A stretch of 64,000 nucleotides of DNA from Ralstonia pickettii (GTDB lineage Bacteria; Pseudomonadota; Gammaproteobacteria; Burkholderiales; Burkholderiaceae): contig NZ_CP104381.1 of the NCBI RefSeq assembly GCF_030582395.1, positions 1,116,001 through 1,180,000 of the forward strand, given 5' to 3'. The notes under the pieces are model-generated. The model saw nothing but the letters and a program-made list of their open reading frames with translations, had not been told where the DNA came from and made no database searches. Positions 18,181 through 29,718 of the stretch are shown in pieces; position 1 is the first letter of the stretch; the number at the start of each line of letters is the position of its first letter. A program made the translations under genes and the position numbers.

Positions 18181-19083
18181 ATGACCTATTGCGTCGCCAT
18201 GCGCCTGGACGCAGGCCTTGTATTCCTGTCCGACTCCCGCACGAACGCGGGCGTGGATGCCATTTCCACGTTCCGCAAGATGACCGTCTTCGAACGCGAA
18301 GGCGATCGCGTCATGGTGTTGCTGACGGCTGGGAATCTGGCAATCAGCCAGGCCGTGCGCCAGGTGTTGACCGAAGCACGCGGCAAGCCGCGCTCGCTGT
18401 GGACTGCGCGGGACATGTTCGAAGCCGCCACGATCGTCGGCGAGGCCGTGCGCGACGTGTATGACCGCGACGCCGCGGCGCTGGCCAAGGCCAAGATCGA
18501 CTTCAACGTCAGCATTATCTTCGGTGGGCAGATTGGCGAAGAGCGGTCGCGCCTGTTCAACGTCTATGCAGCGGGCAACTTCATTGAAGCCACGCCCGAG
18601 AACTGCTACTTCCAGATCGGCGAGGCCAAGTACGGCAAGCCCATCATCGACCGCGTGGTCAGCCCGGGGCTACCGCTGGACGAAGCCGCGAAGTGCGCGC
18701 TGATCTCGATGGATTCGACGCTGAAGTCGAATATTTCCGTGGGTTTGCCGTTGGATTTGCTGGTCTACGAGGCGGACTCCCTGCAGGTGACGCGCTTTGT
18801 CGCCATCGACGAAGACAACCCCTATTTCGCGATGATCCGCGGCACGTGGGGCAAGCGTCTGCGCCAGGTGTTTGCTGAAATCGAGGATCCGGATTGGGAA
18901 ACCGGCACTTCGCCGGCGCACCCGTTGCGCCGCGAGGGGCACCCTTCAGCAGAGGTGGGACCCGTCCGCATTGCGCCGCCCGCCGCCGAAGCCCCGGCCA
19001 CACCGGAGCGCGCCCCCGGCCCGGCGTTGGAGCAGGTGTCCACGATCCAGCGCGTGGCCGGCGGGTCGCAGAAGTCGCGCTGA
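18181..19083 (+). CDS. Anbu, bacterial proteasome-like beta subunit
   Basis: 300 residues. After loss of Met1 the protein would begin with Thr, giving the Ntn-hydrolase nucleophile, with Asp17 (LSDSRTNAG) and a Lys near 32 (FRKM) completing the usual site. The first about 235 residues match the Anbu family (relatives of HslV and the 20S beta subunit) known to occur with ATP-grasp, alpha-E and transglutaminase genes, as here. Peptidase activity of Anbu is weak or absent in published work, and the biological role is unsettled. The last about 60 residues, rich in Pro and Ala, are beyond the usual end. A TAGAAT box at 18133 might be an internal promoter. Confidence 0.92.
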   Translation: MTYCVAMRLDAGLVFLSDSRTNAGVDAISTFRKMTVFEREGDRVMVLLTAGNLAISQAVRQVLTEARGKPRSLWTARDMFEAATIVGEAVRDVYDRDAAALAKAKIDFNVSIIFGGQIGEERSRLFNVYAAGNFIEATPENCYFQIGEAKYGKPIIDRVVSPGLPLDEAAKCALISMDSTLKSNISVGLPLDLLVYEADSLQVTRFVAIDEDNPYFAMIRGTWGKRLRQVFAEIEDPDWETGTSPAHPLRREGHPSAEVGPVRIAPPAAEAPATPERAPGPALEQVSTIQRVAGGSQKSR

Positions 19084-19100
19084 ACGGCACAGGATCCGAG

Positions 19101-19922
19101 ATGCGCGACGTGATGCTCTTTTCGCATGCCAACGGCTTTCCGGTCGGGACGTATCGCAAGATGCTTGGCGTGCTCGGTGACGAATTTGACATTCGTGCAG
19201 TGGAGCGCTTTGGGCACGATCCACGTTTTCCGGTCACGCGGTCCTGGCCCGGGCTGGTGAAAGAACTGCTTGCGGAAATCGACGCGCAGGCTGAGCCGGT
19301 CTGGCTGGTCGGCCATTCCTTGGGCGGCTTCCTGAGCCTGATGGCGGCGCTGCGCCGGCCCGAGCGGGTGCGGGGCGTCGTGATGCTCGATTCGCCGATC
19401 ATCGCGGGATGGCGCGCCAAGCTGCTGCGCGTGGCGCAGTGGCTCGACATCGACGAGAGCCAATCACCTGCCGCGGCGACAAAGAACCGGCGCCATCTAT
19501 GGCCCGATCTCGACGCCGTCTGGAGCCACTTCAAGGCCAAACGCAAATTCGACCGGTGGGACGAAGACGTGCTGCGCGACTATGTCGAGCATGGCACCGA
19601 GCCCACTGGGCGTGATCGAGAGCGCACACTGCGCTTCTCGCGCGAAATCGAATACCAGATCTACCGCACGTTGCCGACCAACATGGGGCGCAAGGTCGCG
19701 GGCGGCACGGCATTCCCGGTCAGCTTTGTGGCAGGCACACGATCGCGCGAGATTCGCCAGGTCGGACTGGGCGCCACTCGGCGCATCGTCGGCGGTAGAC
19801 TGCGCTGGATTGAGGGCAGCCATCTTTATCCGATGGAAAAGCCGCTCGAAACGGCCGCGTTGATCCGCGAGTTGATCGACGAAATGCGCGCCAACGCAGG
19901 CGCCATGCGGCACGCCGCATAG
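19101..19922 (+). CDS. alpha/beta hydrolase, last gene of the Anbu cluster
   Basis: 273 residues from the ATG at 19101 (upstream frame lies inside Anbu). It has the alpha/beta hydrolase fold with nucleophile elbow GHSLGG (about 71-76), an oxyanion stretch FSHANGFP near the N-terminus, and a likely catalytic His near the end in EGSHLYPME. No signal peptide, so cytoplasmic. It starts 17 bases after the Anbu stop, so it is probably co-transcribed. Enzymes with this SHANGFP start are common in proteobacteria but their substrates are not established. Whether it works with Anbu is inference from position. Confidence 0.85.
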   Translation: MRDVMLFSHANGFPVGTYRKMLGVLGDEFDIRAVERFGHDPRFPVTRSWPGLVKELLAEIDAQAEPVWLVGHSLGGFLSLMAALRRPERVRGVVMLDSPIIAGWRAKLLRVAQWLDIDESQSPAAATKNRRHLWPDLDAVWSHFKAKRKFDRWDEDVLRDYVEHGTEPTGRDRERTLRFSREIEYQIYRTLPTNMGRKVAGGTAFPVSFVAGTRSREIRQVGLGATRRIVGGRLRWIEGSHLYPMEKPLETAALIRELIDEMRANAGAMRHAA

Positions 19923-19978
19923 ACGAGACTGCGCTCGGGCAAATTCCACCGTTCTGTCACGGAACGGAGGGGGACCTT

Positions 19979-19987
19979 TGCTATAAT
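19979..19987 (+). promoter_or_regulatory. extended -10 promoter of pyrG
   Basis: TGC followed by TATAAT (19982-19987), an extended -10 with no clear -35. The predicted start at about 19994 leaves an 18- to 20-base leader before pyrG. Confidence 0.55.
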
Positions 19988-20009
19988 CCGGCTTTCCCCG
20001 GCAAGCTAG

Positions 20010-21677
<1,668 letters not shown>

Positions 21678-21700
21678 CGCGCTGGCGCACGGGACATACG

Positions 21701-22555
21701 ATGAAACTCTGCGATTTCGAAGTCGGCCTCGACCAACCGTTCTTCCTGATTGCCGGCACCTGTGTGATCGAATCCGAGCAGATGGCGATCGACACCGCCG
21801 GCACGCTCAAGGAAATCACCGGCGCGCTCGGCATTCCGTTCATCTACAAGTCGTCGTTCGACAAGGCGAATCGTTCGTCCGACGCTTCGTTCCGCGGCTT
21901 GGGCATGGAAGAAGGCCTGCGCATCCTGGCGGAAGTCCGTCGCCAAGTGGGTGTGCCGGTGCTGACCGACATCCACGAGATCGACGAGATCAAACCGGTG
22001 GCCGAGGTCGTCGACGTGCTGCAGACGCCGGCGTTCCTGTGCCGCCAGACCGATTTCATCCGCGCGTGTGCGCAGAGCGGCAAGCCGGTCAATATCAAGA
22101 AGGGTCAGTTCCTTGCGCCGCATGACATGAAGAACGTCATCGACAAGGCGCGTCACGCGGCCCGCGATGCCGGCCTGCCGGAAGACAACTTCATGGCCTG
22201 CGAGCGCGGCGCCTCGTTCGGTTACAACAACCTCGTGTCGGACATGCGCTCGCTGGCGATCATGCGCGAGACGGGCGCGCCGGTCGTCTTCGACGCGACG
22301 CATTCGGTGCAATTGCCGGGCGGCCAGGGCACCAGTTCGGGCGGTCAGCGCGAGTTCGTGCCGGTGCTGGCCCGGGCAGCCGTCGCGACTGGCGTGGCGG
22401 GTGTCTTCATGGAGACGCACCCCGATCCCGCATGCGCGAAATCAGATGGCCCGAATGCCGTGCCGCTGCGCCGCATGAAAGACTTGCTGTCAGTACTGAA
22501 AGAACTGGATGCGCTCACCAAGCGCAGCGGTTTCCTGGAAAATCAGTTCGACTGA
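21701..22555 (+). CDS. kdsA: 3-deoxy-8-phosphooctulonate (KDO-8-P) synthase
   Basis: A 284-residue class I aldolase-fold enzyme. It condenses phosphoenolpyruvate with arabinose 5-phosphate in the Kdo branch of LPS synthesis. Family stretches [14 protein letters not shown] (near 12-25), [12 protein letters not shown] and the C-terminal [13 protein letters not shown] are all present. The length is normal. It follows pyrG closely (23 bases) and is probably co-transcribed with it. Confidence 0.97.
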   Translation: MKLCDFEVGLDQPFFLIAGTCVIESEQMAIDTAGTLKEITGALGIPFIYKSSFDKANRSSDASFRGLGMEEGLRILAEVRRQVGVPVLTDIHEIDEIKPVAEVVDVLQTPAFLCRQTDFIRACAQSGKPVNIKKGQFLAPHDMKNVIDKARHAARDAGLPEDNFMACERGASFGYNNLVSDMRSLAIMRETGAPVVFDATHSVQLPGGQGTSSGGQREFVPVLARAAVATGVAGVFMETHPDPACAKSDGPNAVPLRRMKDLLSVLKELDALTKRSGFLENQFD

Positions 22556-22646
22556 TTCTTCTGACCATCGGCGGCTTCACCAGCCGCCGCTGTCGTTTTC
22601 GGTTCAGATCGGTTCAGCTTTCGTTTTGGCTTCCGGAGAGAGACAC

Positions 22647-22937
22647 ATGGCCGCTGGCTACATCCTTGCGTACGTGGACGTGACAGACCCCGTGCAATAC
22701 GAGCAATACAAGACGCTGTCGACCAAGGCCATGCAAGCGCATGGCGCCGAGCCGCTGGTGCGCGGCGGCAAGACGGAGCAACTGGAAGGCGAGTGGAACC
22801 CCACTCGCATCGTCGTGCTCAAGTTCCCGAGCTACGACGCCGCCAAGGCGTTCTATGACAGCGAGGAATATCTCGCTGCGCGCAATGCCCGCGCCAAGGC
22901 TGCCAACATGAACATGATCGTGGTCGAAGGCGTTTGA
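22647..22937 (+). CDS. DUF1330 family small protein
   Basis: A 96-residue ferredoxin-like-fold protein of the DUF1330 family. AAGYILAYVDVTDP at the start, YEQYKTL and the ending FYDSEEYLAAR are typical. A strong GGAGAG lies ahead of the ATG; the longer open frame would start inside kdsA and was not used. It sits between kdsA and eno and may share their transcript. No biochemical function is established; the family resembles the dimeric alpha/beta barrel group. Confidence 0.85.
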   Translation: MAAGYILAYVDVTDPVQYEQYKTLSTKAMQAHGAEPLVRGGKTEQLEGEWNPTRIVVLKFPSYDAAKAFYDSEEYLAARNARAKAANMNMIVVEGV

Positions 22938-24275
<1,338 letters not shown>

Positions 24276-24303
24276 TCCCTCGCAGTTTTGCTCCGCATGA
24301 CTG

Positions 24304-24328
24304 TGCGACCGCCGCTCTGGCGGTCGCA
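24304..24328 (+). terminator. hairpin between eno and ftsB (weak terminator or attenuator)
   Basis: A perfect 10-base-pair GC-rich stem (24304-24313 with 24319-24328) with a 5-base loop. It is followed by TGGTATTTGG, not a clean T-run, so termination may be partial and ftsB may be expressed by read-through. Confidence 0.45.
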
Positions 24329-24366
24329 TGGTATTTGGAGCCCGAGTACCGCCAACGCTTGTCCTT

Positions 24367-24702
24367 ATGCGCCTGATTACGCTGTTCCTGCTGCTGTTGC
24401 TCCTTGCTATCCAGTACCCGCTTTGGCTGGGAAAGGGCGGCTGGCTGCGCGTGTGGGACATGCAAAAGCAGGTGACGGCCCAGAATCAGCGCAACGCTGA
24501 ACTGAAGCTGCGCAACACCAAGCTAGAAGGCGAAGTGAAGGATTTGAAGGAAGGCACGGGCGCCATTGAAGAGCGCGCGCGCTATGAGCTGGGGATGGTA
24601 AAGGACGACGAGGGCTTCGTGCAGTTCGTCGCCCCGGCGCCGAAAACCAGCGAAACTCCACCGCCTCCGCCGCCTCCGGCGGGGCAGCAGCCGCATCATT
24701 GA
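24367..24702 (+). CDS. ftsB: cell division protein FtsB
   Basis: A 111-residue bitopic protein. A short cytoplasmic N-terminus is followed by a Leu-rich transmembrane segment (about 3-18) and a coiled coil (about 30-75). The C-terminal stretch [14 protein letters not shown] is family-typical. It forms the FtsQLB complex of the divisome. The C-terminus ends with a Pro-rich tail (PPPPPP). The gene sits downstream of eno, as in many beta- and gammaproteobacteria. The ATG at 24367 was chosen because the hydrophobic segment begins there. Confidence 0.9.
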   Translation: MRLITLFLLLLLLAIQYPLWLGKGGWLRVWDMQKQVTAQNQRNAELKLRNTKLEGEVKDLKEGTGAIEERARYELGMVKDDEGFVQFVAPAPKTSETPPPPPPPAGQQPHH

Positions 24703-24759
24703 GTCCGCTACGCGAACGCGTCCTGCCGACGCGCTCGTCCTGAAGCCAAGGGCCGGGAT

Positions 24760-25173
24760 CTACCAGTAATACGGATAGCCCCAAACGGGTGCGCCGTAAC
24801 TGACGCCCCACCCGCCGCGGTGGCGCCATCCGCTGCCGTAATACACCGAATAGCCTCCGTAATACGGATACGGCGCGTAGTACGGCGCGGCCGCGTAAGC
24901 GCGCGCTTGCGCATCACGCTGGATCGCTTGATCCGATTCGCGCAGCGCCTTGGCATTCAGCGCATCCAGCTTCTTGCGCTCTTCTGCCGACAGCGTTGCC
25001 GGCGCCGCAGCCTGCGAATCGTCCGACAGCCGGGCAGTGTAGGGCGTGCCGCCCGGACCACGCGGTACGGCAACGCAGGCCGACGCCAGCAGCGCCACGC
25101 CAATCGGCAATGCCAGCGCAGCAGCGCGAGTGAGACTCAACGATCGCAATGACGAGGAAGTGGACTCAGACAT
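24760..25173 (-). CDS. putative lipoprotein, Tyr/Gly-rich C-terminus
   Basis: 137 residues from the ATG at 25173. An N-terminal hydrophobic segment (about 17-30) ends in ASAC (Cys33), a plausible lipobox, though alanine at -3 is weaker than leucine. A short helical middle (AEERKKLDALNAKALRESDQA) is followed by a Tyr/Gly/Trp-rich tail (YYAPYPYYGGYSVYYGSGW region). This pattern is common in small surface or outer-membrane lipoproteins of Burkholderiaceae. Function unknown. The upstream in-frame start at 25263 would add a non-hydrophobic segment and is less likely. Confidence 0.7.
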   Translation of the reverse strand: MSESTSSSLRSLSLTRAAALALPIGVALLASACVAVPRGPGGTPYTARLSDDSQAAAPATLSAEERKKLDALNAKALRESDQAIQRDAQARAYAAAPYYAPYPYYGGYSVYYGSGWRHRGGWGVSYGAPVWGYPYYW

Positions 25174-25278
25174 GATGCGTTCCGCAGCAGGCGGCAGATG
25201 AGGAAACTGCCGACTTAGAGCGTGGGCGGCCCCGATAAGTGCCGCGCGCCACCCGTACTTCATACTATGTCGCCTTGT

Positions 25279-26292
25279 TCAGTGGCGCTGGTCAGATGCG
25301 CCCTGTATGCCCTGCGCGACGGTCTCCTGTGCGAAGAGCTGTGCACAATCCACGGCGTCGAAACTGTAGTGCTGGCCGCAGAATTCGCAGTCGATTTCCA
25401 CTTTGCCTCGCTCTTCCAGAATGCTGTCGACCTCGGGTTGACCGAGCGTACGCAGCATGGAACCCACACGCAGGCGCGAGCATGAGCAGCGGAAGCGCGG
25501 GGTGTGCGGCTCGAACATGCGAATGCCGGCCGCTTCCATTTCTTCCCAGTACAGGCGCTTGATGAGCGTGTCGATCGGCTGCTCGAGCAGTTCGTCGCGG
25601 CGCAGCGTCTTGCCGAGCTGGCAAACACGTTCCCACGTGTCGAGGTCTTGCTCCTGTACGTCCTTGTGCAGCGGCTGGCCGGTCTCACCGACCTGCGCGG
25701 GCGCATGGCCGCTGCGGCCTTCCATTGCCCCGCCGTAGGAAGGCAGGCGTTGCAACAGCATGCCCGACGCGACCTTGTTGTTGGCGGCAAGCCACAGGCG
25801 CGTGTCAAGCTGCTCGGAGCTTTGCATGTAGTGCTCGAGCACTTCGGTGATGGTGGCAAGCGGCCCGTGCTCATCCGACAGCGGTACGATGCCTTGATAC
25901 GGCTGTTGGCCGGGCAGCTTGTCTTGCGGATCGAGCGTGATGGCGAAGCGTCCGTTGCCGTGCACGTTGACCATGGCGGCCAGCGTGGCGTCGTCCGCAA
26001 TCTCGGCGCCTTCTGCAATCTTGGCCGTCGCACGCATCGACAGATCGGAGTTGCACTCCACGACGAGCATGTGCACCGGACCATCACCGTGCAGTTGCAT
26101 GACGAGCGCGCCGTTGAACTTGAGGTTGGCTGACAGCAGCGCGGCGGCGGCCATCATCTCGCCCAGCAGCGTGCTGACCGGGGCAGGGTAGCGGCGGCGG
26201 TTCAGCACCTCCTGCCATGTCCCTTCCAGGCGCACCAGTTCACCGCGCACGGGCGCGGCGTCGAATACAAATTTCTTCAGCTCGTCAGTCAT
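25279..26292 (-). CDS. hslO: redox-regulated chaperone Hsp33
   Basis: 337 residues. The C-terminal zinc and redox switch is intact: C-x-C (RCSCS), 30 residues, then C-x2-C (CEFC), within the 27-32 spacing seen in Hsp33. On oxidation the cysteines release zinc and the protein becomes an ATP-independent holdase. It begins 4 bases inside the end of the gamma carbonic anhydrase gene (ATGA overlap), so the two are probably translated together. Confidence 0.95.
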   Translation of the reverse strand: MTDELKKFVFDAAPVRGELVRLEGTWQEVLNRRRYPAPVSTLLGEMMAAAALLSANLKFNGALVMQLHGDGPVHMLVVECNSDLSMRATAKIAEGAEIADDATLAAMVNVHGNGRFAITLDPQDKLPGQQPYQGIVPLSDEHGPLATITEVLEHYMQSSEQLDTRLWLAANNKVASGMLLQRLPSYGGAMEGRSGHAPAQVGETGQPLHKDVQEQDLDTWERVCQLGKTLRRDELLEQPIDTLIKRLYWEEMEAAGIRMFEPHTPRFRCSCSRLRVGSMLRTLGQPEVDSILEERGKVEIDCEFCGQHYSFDAVDCAQLFAQETVAQGIQGASDQRH

Positions 26293-26816
26293 CCATCGAT
26301 CCGTTTCAGTTGCTGCTTGTACATCGCCTGGCGCACCGCATACGTTTCGGTGTTCAGGTGCATCTTAGCAATGTCGTCTTCCGTCAGTTTGCGAACAGCC
26401 TTCGCGGGGGCACCCAGAATGAGTGTGCCGTCTTCGAAGACCTTGCCCTCCGTGACAATCGCTCCAGCACCCACCAGGCAGTTCTTGCCGATCACCGCGC
26501 GATTGAGCACCACCGCCTGGATGCCGATCAGCGAGCCCTCGCCGATGGTGCAGCCGTGCAGCATGGCCTGGTGGCCGATCGTTACGCGGTCGCCGATGTT
26601 CAGCGGGCAGCCCGGGTCGGTGTGCAGTACCGAGCCTTCCTGCACGTTGCTGGCCTCGCCCACGGTGATCGGCTCGTTGTCGCCGCGGATGACGGCGCCG
26701 GGCCACACGCTTGCACGTGCTTTCAACTCCACGCGGCCGATAACGGTCGCTTCCGGGGCCACATAGGCGTTTGCGTCAATGTTCGGGGCAACGTCGCCGA
26801 GTTGGTAGAGGGCCAT
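26289..26816 (-). CDS. gamma-carbonic anhydrase-like hexapeptide protein
   Basis: A 175-residue left-handed beta-helix protein of hexapeptide repeats. Three histidines, at 65, 82 and 87, sit where the zinc ligands of gamma carbonic anhydrases lie. Many bacterial members (YrdA, PaaY type) have weak or no anhydrase activity, so the activity is not certain. The start ATG at 26816 begins MALYQLGDVAPNIDANAYVAP. It overlaps hslO by 4 bases downstream. Confidence 0.88.
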   Translation of the reverse strand: MALYQLGDVAPNIDANAYVAPEATVIGRVELKARASVWPGAVIRGDNEPITVGEASNVQEGSVLHTDPGCPLNIGDRVTIGHQAMLHGCTIGEGSLIGIQAVVLNRAVIGKNCLVGAGAIVTEGKVFEDGTLILGAPAKAVRKLTEDDIAKMHLNTETYAVRQAMYKQQLKRIDG

Positions 26817-26931
26817 GCGATCGGTCTCCAGGATCTGCGTAGATGAGGAAAAAGGGCGCGTCTTCAAGCTTGCCGGGCGAGGCAGGCCGATGCGTCGAAT
26901 TAAAATGGCGGAAAGTCCAAATTGTACGCTG

Positions 26932-27774
26932 ATGACCGCTTCGCAGCCCTGCTCCAACATGCCCACTGCCACGCTACGCCATGCCGCCTTGGCCGCGCTG
27001 TGTCTCACTGATCCGGTCAGCAAGGTGGACGCCACGCTGCGTTTGAGCGAGCGCGCCAAGTGTGCCGATGACGCGAACTGGGGCATTGATGACGCCATGG
27101 TGGCACCGGAAGGCGGCGTCCCCGGCCGCCCAGCCGCGCCCGTGCTTGTCCCGCCTGCCGAAGTTCCACGCCGCCGTGCGATCGATACGCCACGTGGCCG
27201 CGGCGCTCTGCTGCACGCGCTGGCGCACATTGAATTCAACGCCATCAATCTTGCGCTCGATGCCGTGTGGCGTTTTGCCGGAATGCCCGCGGCGTTCTAC
27301 CAGGACTGGACGCGCGTGGCGGCGGAGGAAGCGACGCACTTTTCGCTGCTTTCCGCGCATCTGGCCACGCTAGATTGCCGCTACGGTGATCATCCCGCCC
27401 ACGACGGCTTGTGGCAGATGACGGAGAAAACCGCCGCCGATCCGCTCGCGCGCATGGCGCTGGTGCCGCGCACGCTGGAGGCGCGTGGACTCGACGCCTC
27501 GCCGCCGATTCGGGCCAAGCTGGCCCAGGCCGGCGATATGGCGGCGGCGGGCATTCTCGACATCATCCTGCGCGACGAAATCGGCCACGTTGCGGTGGGC
27601 AACCGCTGGTACCGCTGGCTCTGCGAGCGCGCCGGCCTGGACCCCGTGCCGACCTATCGCAAACTGGCTGAGCAATACGGGGCGCCGCGATTGCGCGGGC
27701 CATTCAACCTGGAAGCGCGCCGGCAGGCCGGTTTCGACGACGACGAAATCGCCGCGCTGGAAGCCTCGTTCTGA
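26932..27774 (+). CDS. DUF455 ferritin-like protein
   Basis: 280 residues from the ATG at 26932; a downstream start at 26959 is also possible. The family is DUF455, predicted to have a ferritin-like four-helix bundle with a di-metal site: HIEFNAI, EEATHFSLL and EIGHVAVGNRW provide the Glu/His ligands. Some family members resemble diiron enzymes related to tRNA-hydroxylase MiaE. It is divergent from the gamma carbonic anhydrase gene. Function not established. Confidence 0.82.
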   Translation: MTASQPCSNMPTATLRHAALAALCLTDPVSKVDATLRLSERAKCADDANWGIDDAMVAPEGGVPGRPAAPVLVPPAEVPRRRAIDTPRGRGALLHALAHIEFNAINLALDAVWRFAGMPAAFYQDWTRVAAEEATHFSLLSAHLATLDCRYGDHPAHDGLWQMTEKTAADPLARMALVPRTLEARGLDASPPIRAKLAQAGDMAAAGILDIILRDEIGHVAVGNRWYRWLCERAGLDPVPTYRKLAEQYGAPRLRGPFNLEARRQAGFDDDEIAALEASF

Positions 27775-27800
27775 GCGCTACGGGGTTGTCCACTCGCCGC

Positions 27801-27829
27801 TATAATCGCTGGAAAAAGAACGATCGTTC
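27801..27829 (+). promoter_or_regulatory. TATAAT box and 12-base palindrome before the alpha/beta hydrolase gene
   Basis: TATAAT (27801-27806) has no clear -35. GAACGATCGTTC (27818-27829) is a perfect 12-base palindrome that would fall just after the transcription start. Its form would suit a TetR-type operator. The gene starts at 27854. Confidence 0.45.
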
Positions 27830-27853
27830 GATTTCTATTCGCTGACGGAAACC

Positions 27854-28771
27854 ATGGACTCCACCACGCAGCCGGCCGCCCGCCAGGCCTCCCGCTCGAC
27901 CTACCTGCCCGTGCGCGGACTGCGCTACCACATCCGTGAATGGGGCGAGCCCGGTGCGCCCATCCTGTTCCTGTTTCACGGGTGGATGGATGTGTCAGCA
28001 TCGTTCCAGTTTCTGGTCGATGCGCTGCGCGAGCGCTGGCATATCGTGGCGCCGGATTGGCGCGGCTACGGCCAGACCGCCCGGCCGACCGATGCCCCCG
28101 GCGTGGAGAGCTACTGGTTTGCCGATTACGTGGCCGACCTCGAAGCGATCATCGATCACTACCAGCCGGAAGGGCAGGTGACGCTGGTCGGTCACAGCCT
28201 GGGCGCCAACGTGGTGTGCCTGTACGCAGGCATCCGGCCCGAACGCGTGCGGCGCGTGGTGGATCTGGAGGGCTTTGGCATGTCGGCGTCAAAGGCATCG
28301 CAGGCGCCGCGCCGCTACGCGCGATGGCTCGACGAGCTGAAGGACAAGCCGCGCCTGAACACCTACGCGACCGTCGAGGACGTCGCCGCGCGCCTGCAGA
28401 AGACCAACCCACGCCTGCCCGCCGACAAGGCAGCATTCCTGGCGCAGCACTGGTCGAGCCGAAACGCCGACGGCCGCTGGGAGATACTCGGTGACCCCGC
28501 GCACAAGATCATCAATCCCCAGCTTTATCGGCTGGATGAGGTAATGGAAATCTGGCGCCGTGTTACCGCCCCCGTGCTGCACGTCGAGGCAGTCGATTCG
28601 CCCACATTAAAAGCCATTGCAGGCGACGTGCCGCTGGCTGAATTCAAAACCCGCTTTGCGGCGTTTCCAGATTTCCGGGAGGTGCTGATTGCGGATGCGG
28701 GCCACATGCTGCATCACGATCAGCCGGAGCAGGTGGCCGCGCTGATCGAAGAGTTCTGCTTGCAGCGCTAA
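27854..28771 (+). CDS. alpha/beta hydrolase
   Basis: 305 residues. The fold is clear: FLFHGWMD (about 39-46) near the oxyanion site, nucleophile elbow GHSLGA with Ser115, and AGHMLHHDQPE near the C-terminus carrying the catalytic His. The Asp is likely in the region EAVDSPTLKAIAGD. Epoxide hydrolase, esterase or haloalkane-type activity are all possible from the fold; the substrate is unknown. It stands alone, with DCC and DUF4166 genes facing it on the other strand. Confidence 0.85.
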   Translation: MDSTTQPAARQASRSTYLPVRGLRYHIREWGEPGAPILFLFHGWMDVSASFQFLVDALRERWHIVAPDWRGYGQTARPTDAPGVESYWFADYVADLEAIIDHYQPEGQVTLVGHSLGANVVCLYAGIRPERVRRVVDLEGFGMSASKASQAPRRYARWLDELKDKPRLNTYATVEDVAARLQKTNPRLPADKAAFLAQHWSSRNADGRWEILGDPAHKIINPQLYRLDEVMEIWRRVTAPVLHVEAVDSPTLKAIAGDVPLAEFKTRFAAFPDFREVLIADAGHMLHHDQPEQVAALIEEFCLQR

Positions 28772-28779
28772 GCGGCAGG

Positions 28780-29169
28780 TCAATCAAGAAACCGCTGCGC
28801 CGCGCCGGGCGGCGGCAGGATGCAGGTATCCGACCGCCCAAACCACCGATAGCGATTGCGCGCAACGCGGCGATACAACGCGTCGCGCAGCGTTGCAGGG
28901 ATCAACCAGCCGATCCACGCCAAGCGCCACGGCCAGCCAAGCGCATGCAGGATGCGCAGGATGGCGGCGCTTTCACGCCACGCACGGTCGTCTCGCACGA
29001 AGAGCACGGTATCCACGTCATCCGGATTTACGCCGGCCTGCGCGAGCAGCTGCCGCCCGGTTTGCCCCTGCATGGACGCGTAGCGCAGCAAGCCTTGCCG
29101 GTCATGCCGCAGCAGAAACTGGATGGAGCCGCTGCACAGCAGGCAGTGCGCATCGTAGACGACGATCAT
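28780..29169 (-). CDS. DCC-family (DUF393) thiol-disulfide oxidoreductase-like protein
   Basis: A 129-residue DUF393 protein. DAHCLLC (6-12) is the DxxCxxC motif that gives the DCC family its name, near the N-terminus of a thioredoxin-like fold. A central hydrophobic stretch LGWPWRLAWIGWLIP (about 78-92) may be a membrane or buried helix. The DUF4166 gene is immediately upstream with a 4-base overlap (ATGA). Redox function is inferred only from the motif. Confidence 0.85.
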   Translation of the reverse strand: MIVVYDAHCLLCSGSIQFLLRHDRQGLLRYASMQGQTGRQLLAQAGVNPDDVDTVLFVRDDRAWRESAAILRILHALGWPWRLAWIGWLIPATLRDALYRRVARNRYRWFGRSDTCILPPPGAAQRFLD

Positions 29170-29711
29170 TCGCGCTCCATCGTCCTCAGGTCGAGATAAC
29201 CTCGATACGCCGCAACCACGCCAAGCAACGGCACGCTGGCGCGCACGTTGAAGTGGAAGCGGTCACCGTCGCCGGATTCCTCGGCCAACACGGCGGGCCG
29301 CAGCCAGGCAGGGCAAGGGATGCCGAGAAAGCGCAAACCTTGCAGGCGCATCCGCAACATGCCGTAATGTGTCTCCAGCGCAAAGAACAGGCGCACCGCG
29401 CCGAGCCGCTCTGTGAGGTACCCCCGGTGCAGCGACAAGGTCGAGCGCATCGTGTGGCGGGGAAATTGGCGCGTCCAGATTTCTTCCGTGCCGGCAGTGT
29501 CGAGCGTGATTCGGATCGGGCCGCGCGTCGGTGTCCGCGGCGTGCGAATGCACCATGCAAGCACGCGTGCGAGGTGCGTGGCTGGCGGTTCCGTTTCGAC
29601 TTCGCCGTGCAGCGTCACCGCGCCGGTCAGGCGGTGGAAGGTCTGCACGGCCGGCGCCAGTTCCGCATATCGCGCGCCAAGCACAGTTTCGTAGAGCGAC
29701 GGTGCGCGCAT
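29166..29711 (-). CDS. DUF4166 family protein
   Basis: 181 residues, no signal peptide. It matches the DUF4166 family: RAPSLYETVLGARYAELAP at the start, TRQFPRHTMRSTLSL in the middle and GVVAAYRGYLDLR at the end. It has no known catalytic motif and no established function. Its partner is the DCC protein, whose start overlaps its stop by 4 bases. The ferredoxin-NADP reductase gene lies upstream on the same strand, with only 7 bases between them, so all three may be co-transcribed. Confidence 0.85.
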   Translation of the reverse strand: MRAPSLYETVLGARYAELAPAVQTFHRLTGAVTLHGEVETEPPATHLARVLAWCIRTPRTPTRGPIRITLDTAGTEEIWTRQFPRHTMRSTLSLHRGYLTERLGAVRLFFALETHYGMLRMRLQGLRFLGIPCPAWLRPAVLAEESGDGDRFHFNVRASVPLLGVVAAYRGYLDLRTMERE

Positions 29712-29718
29712 GTGGGAC

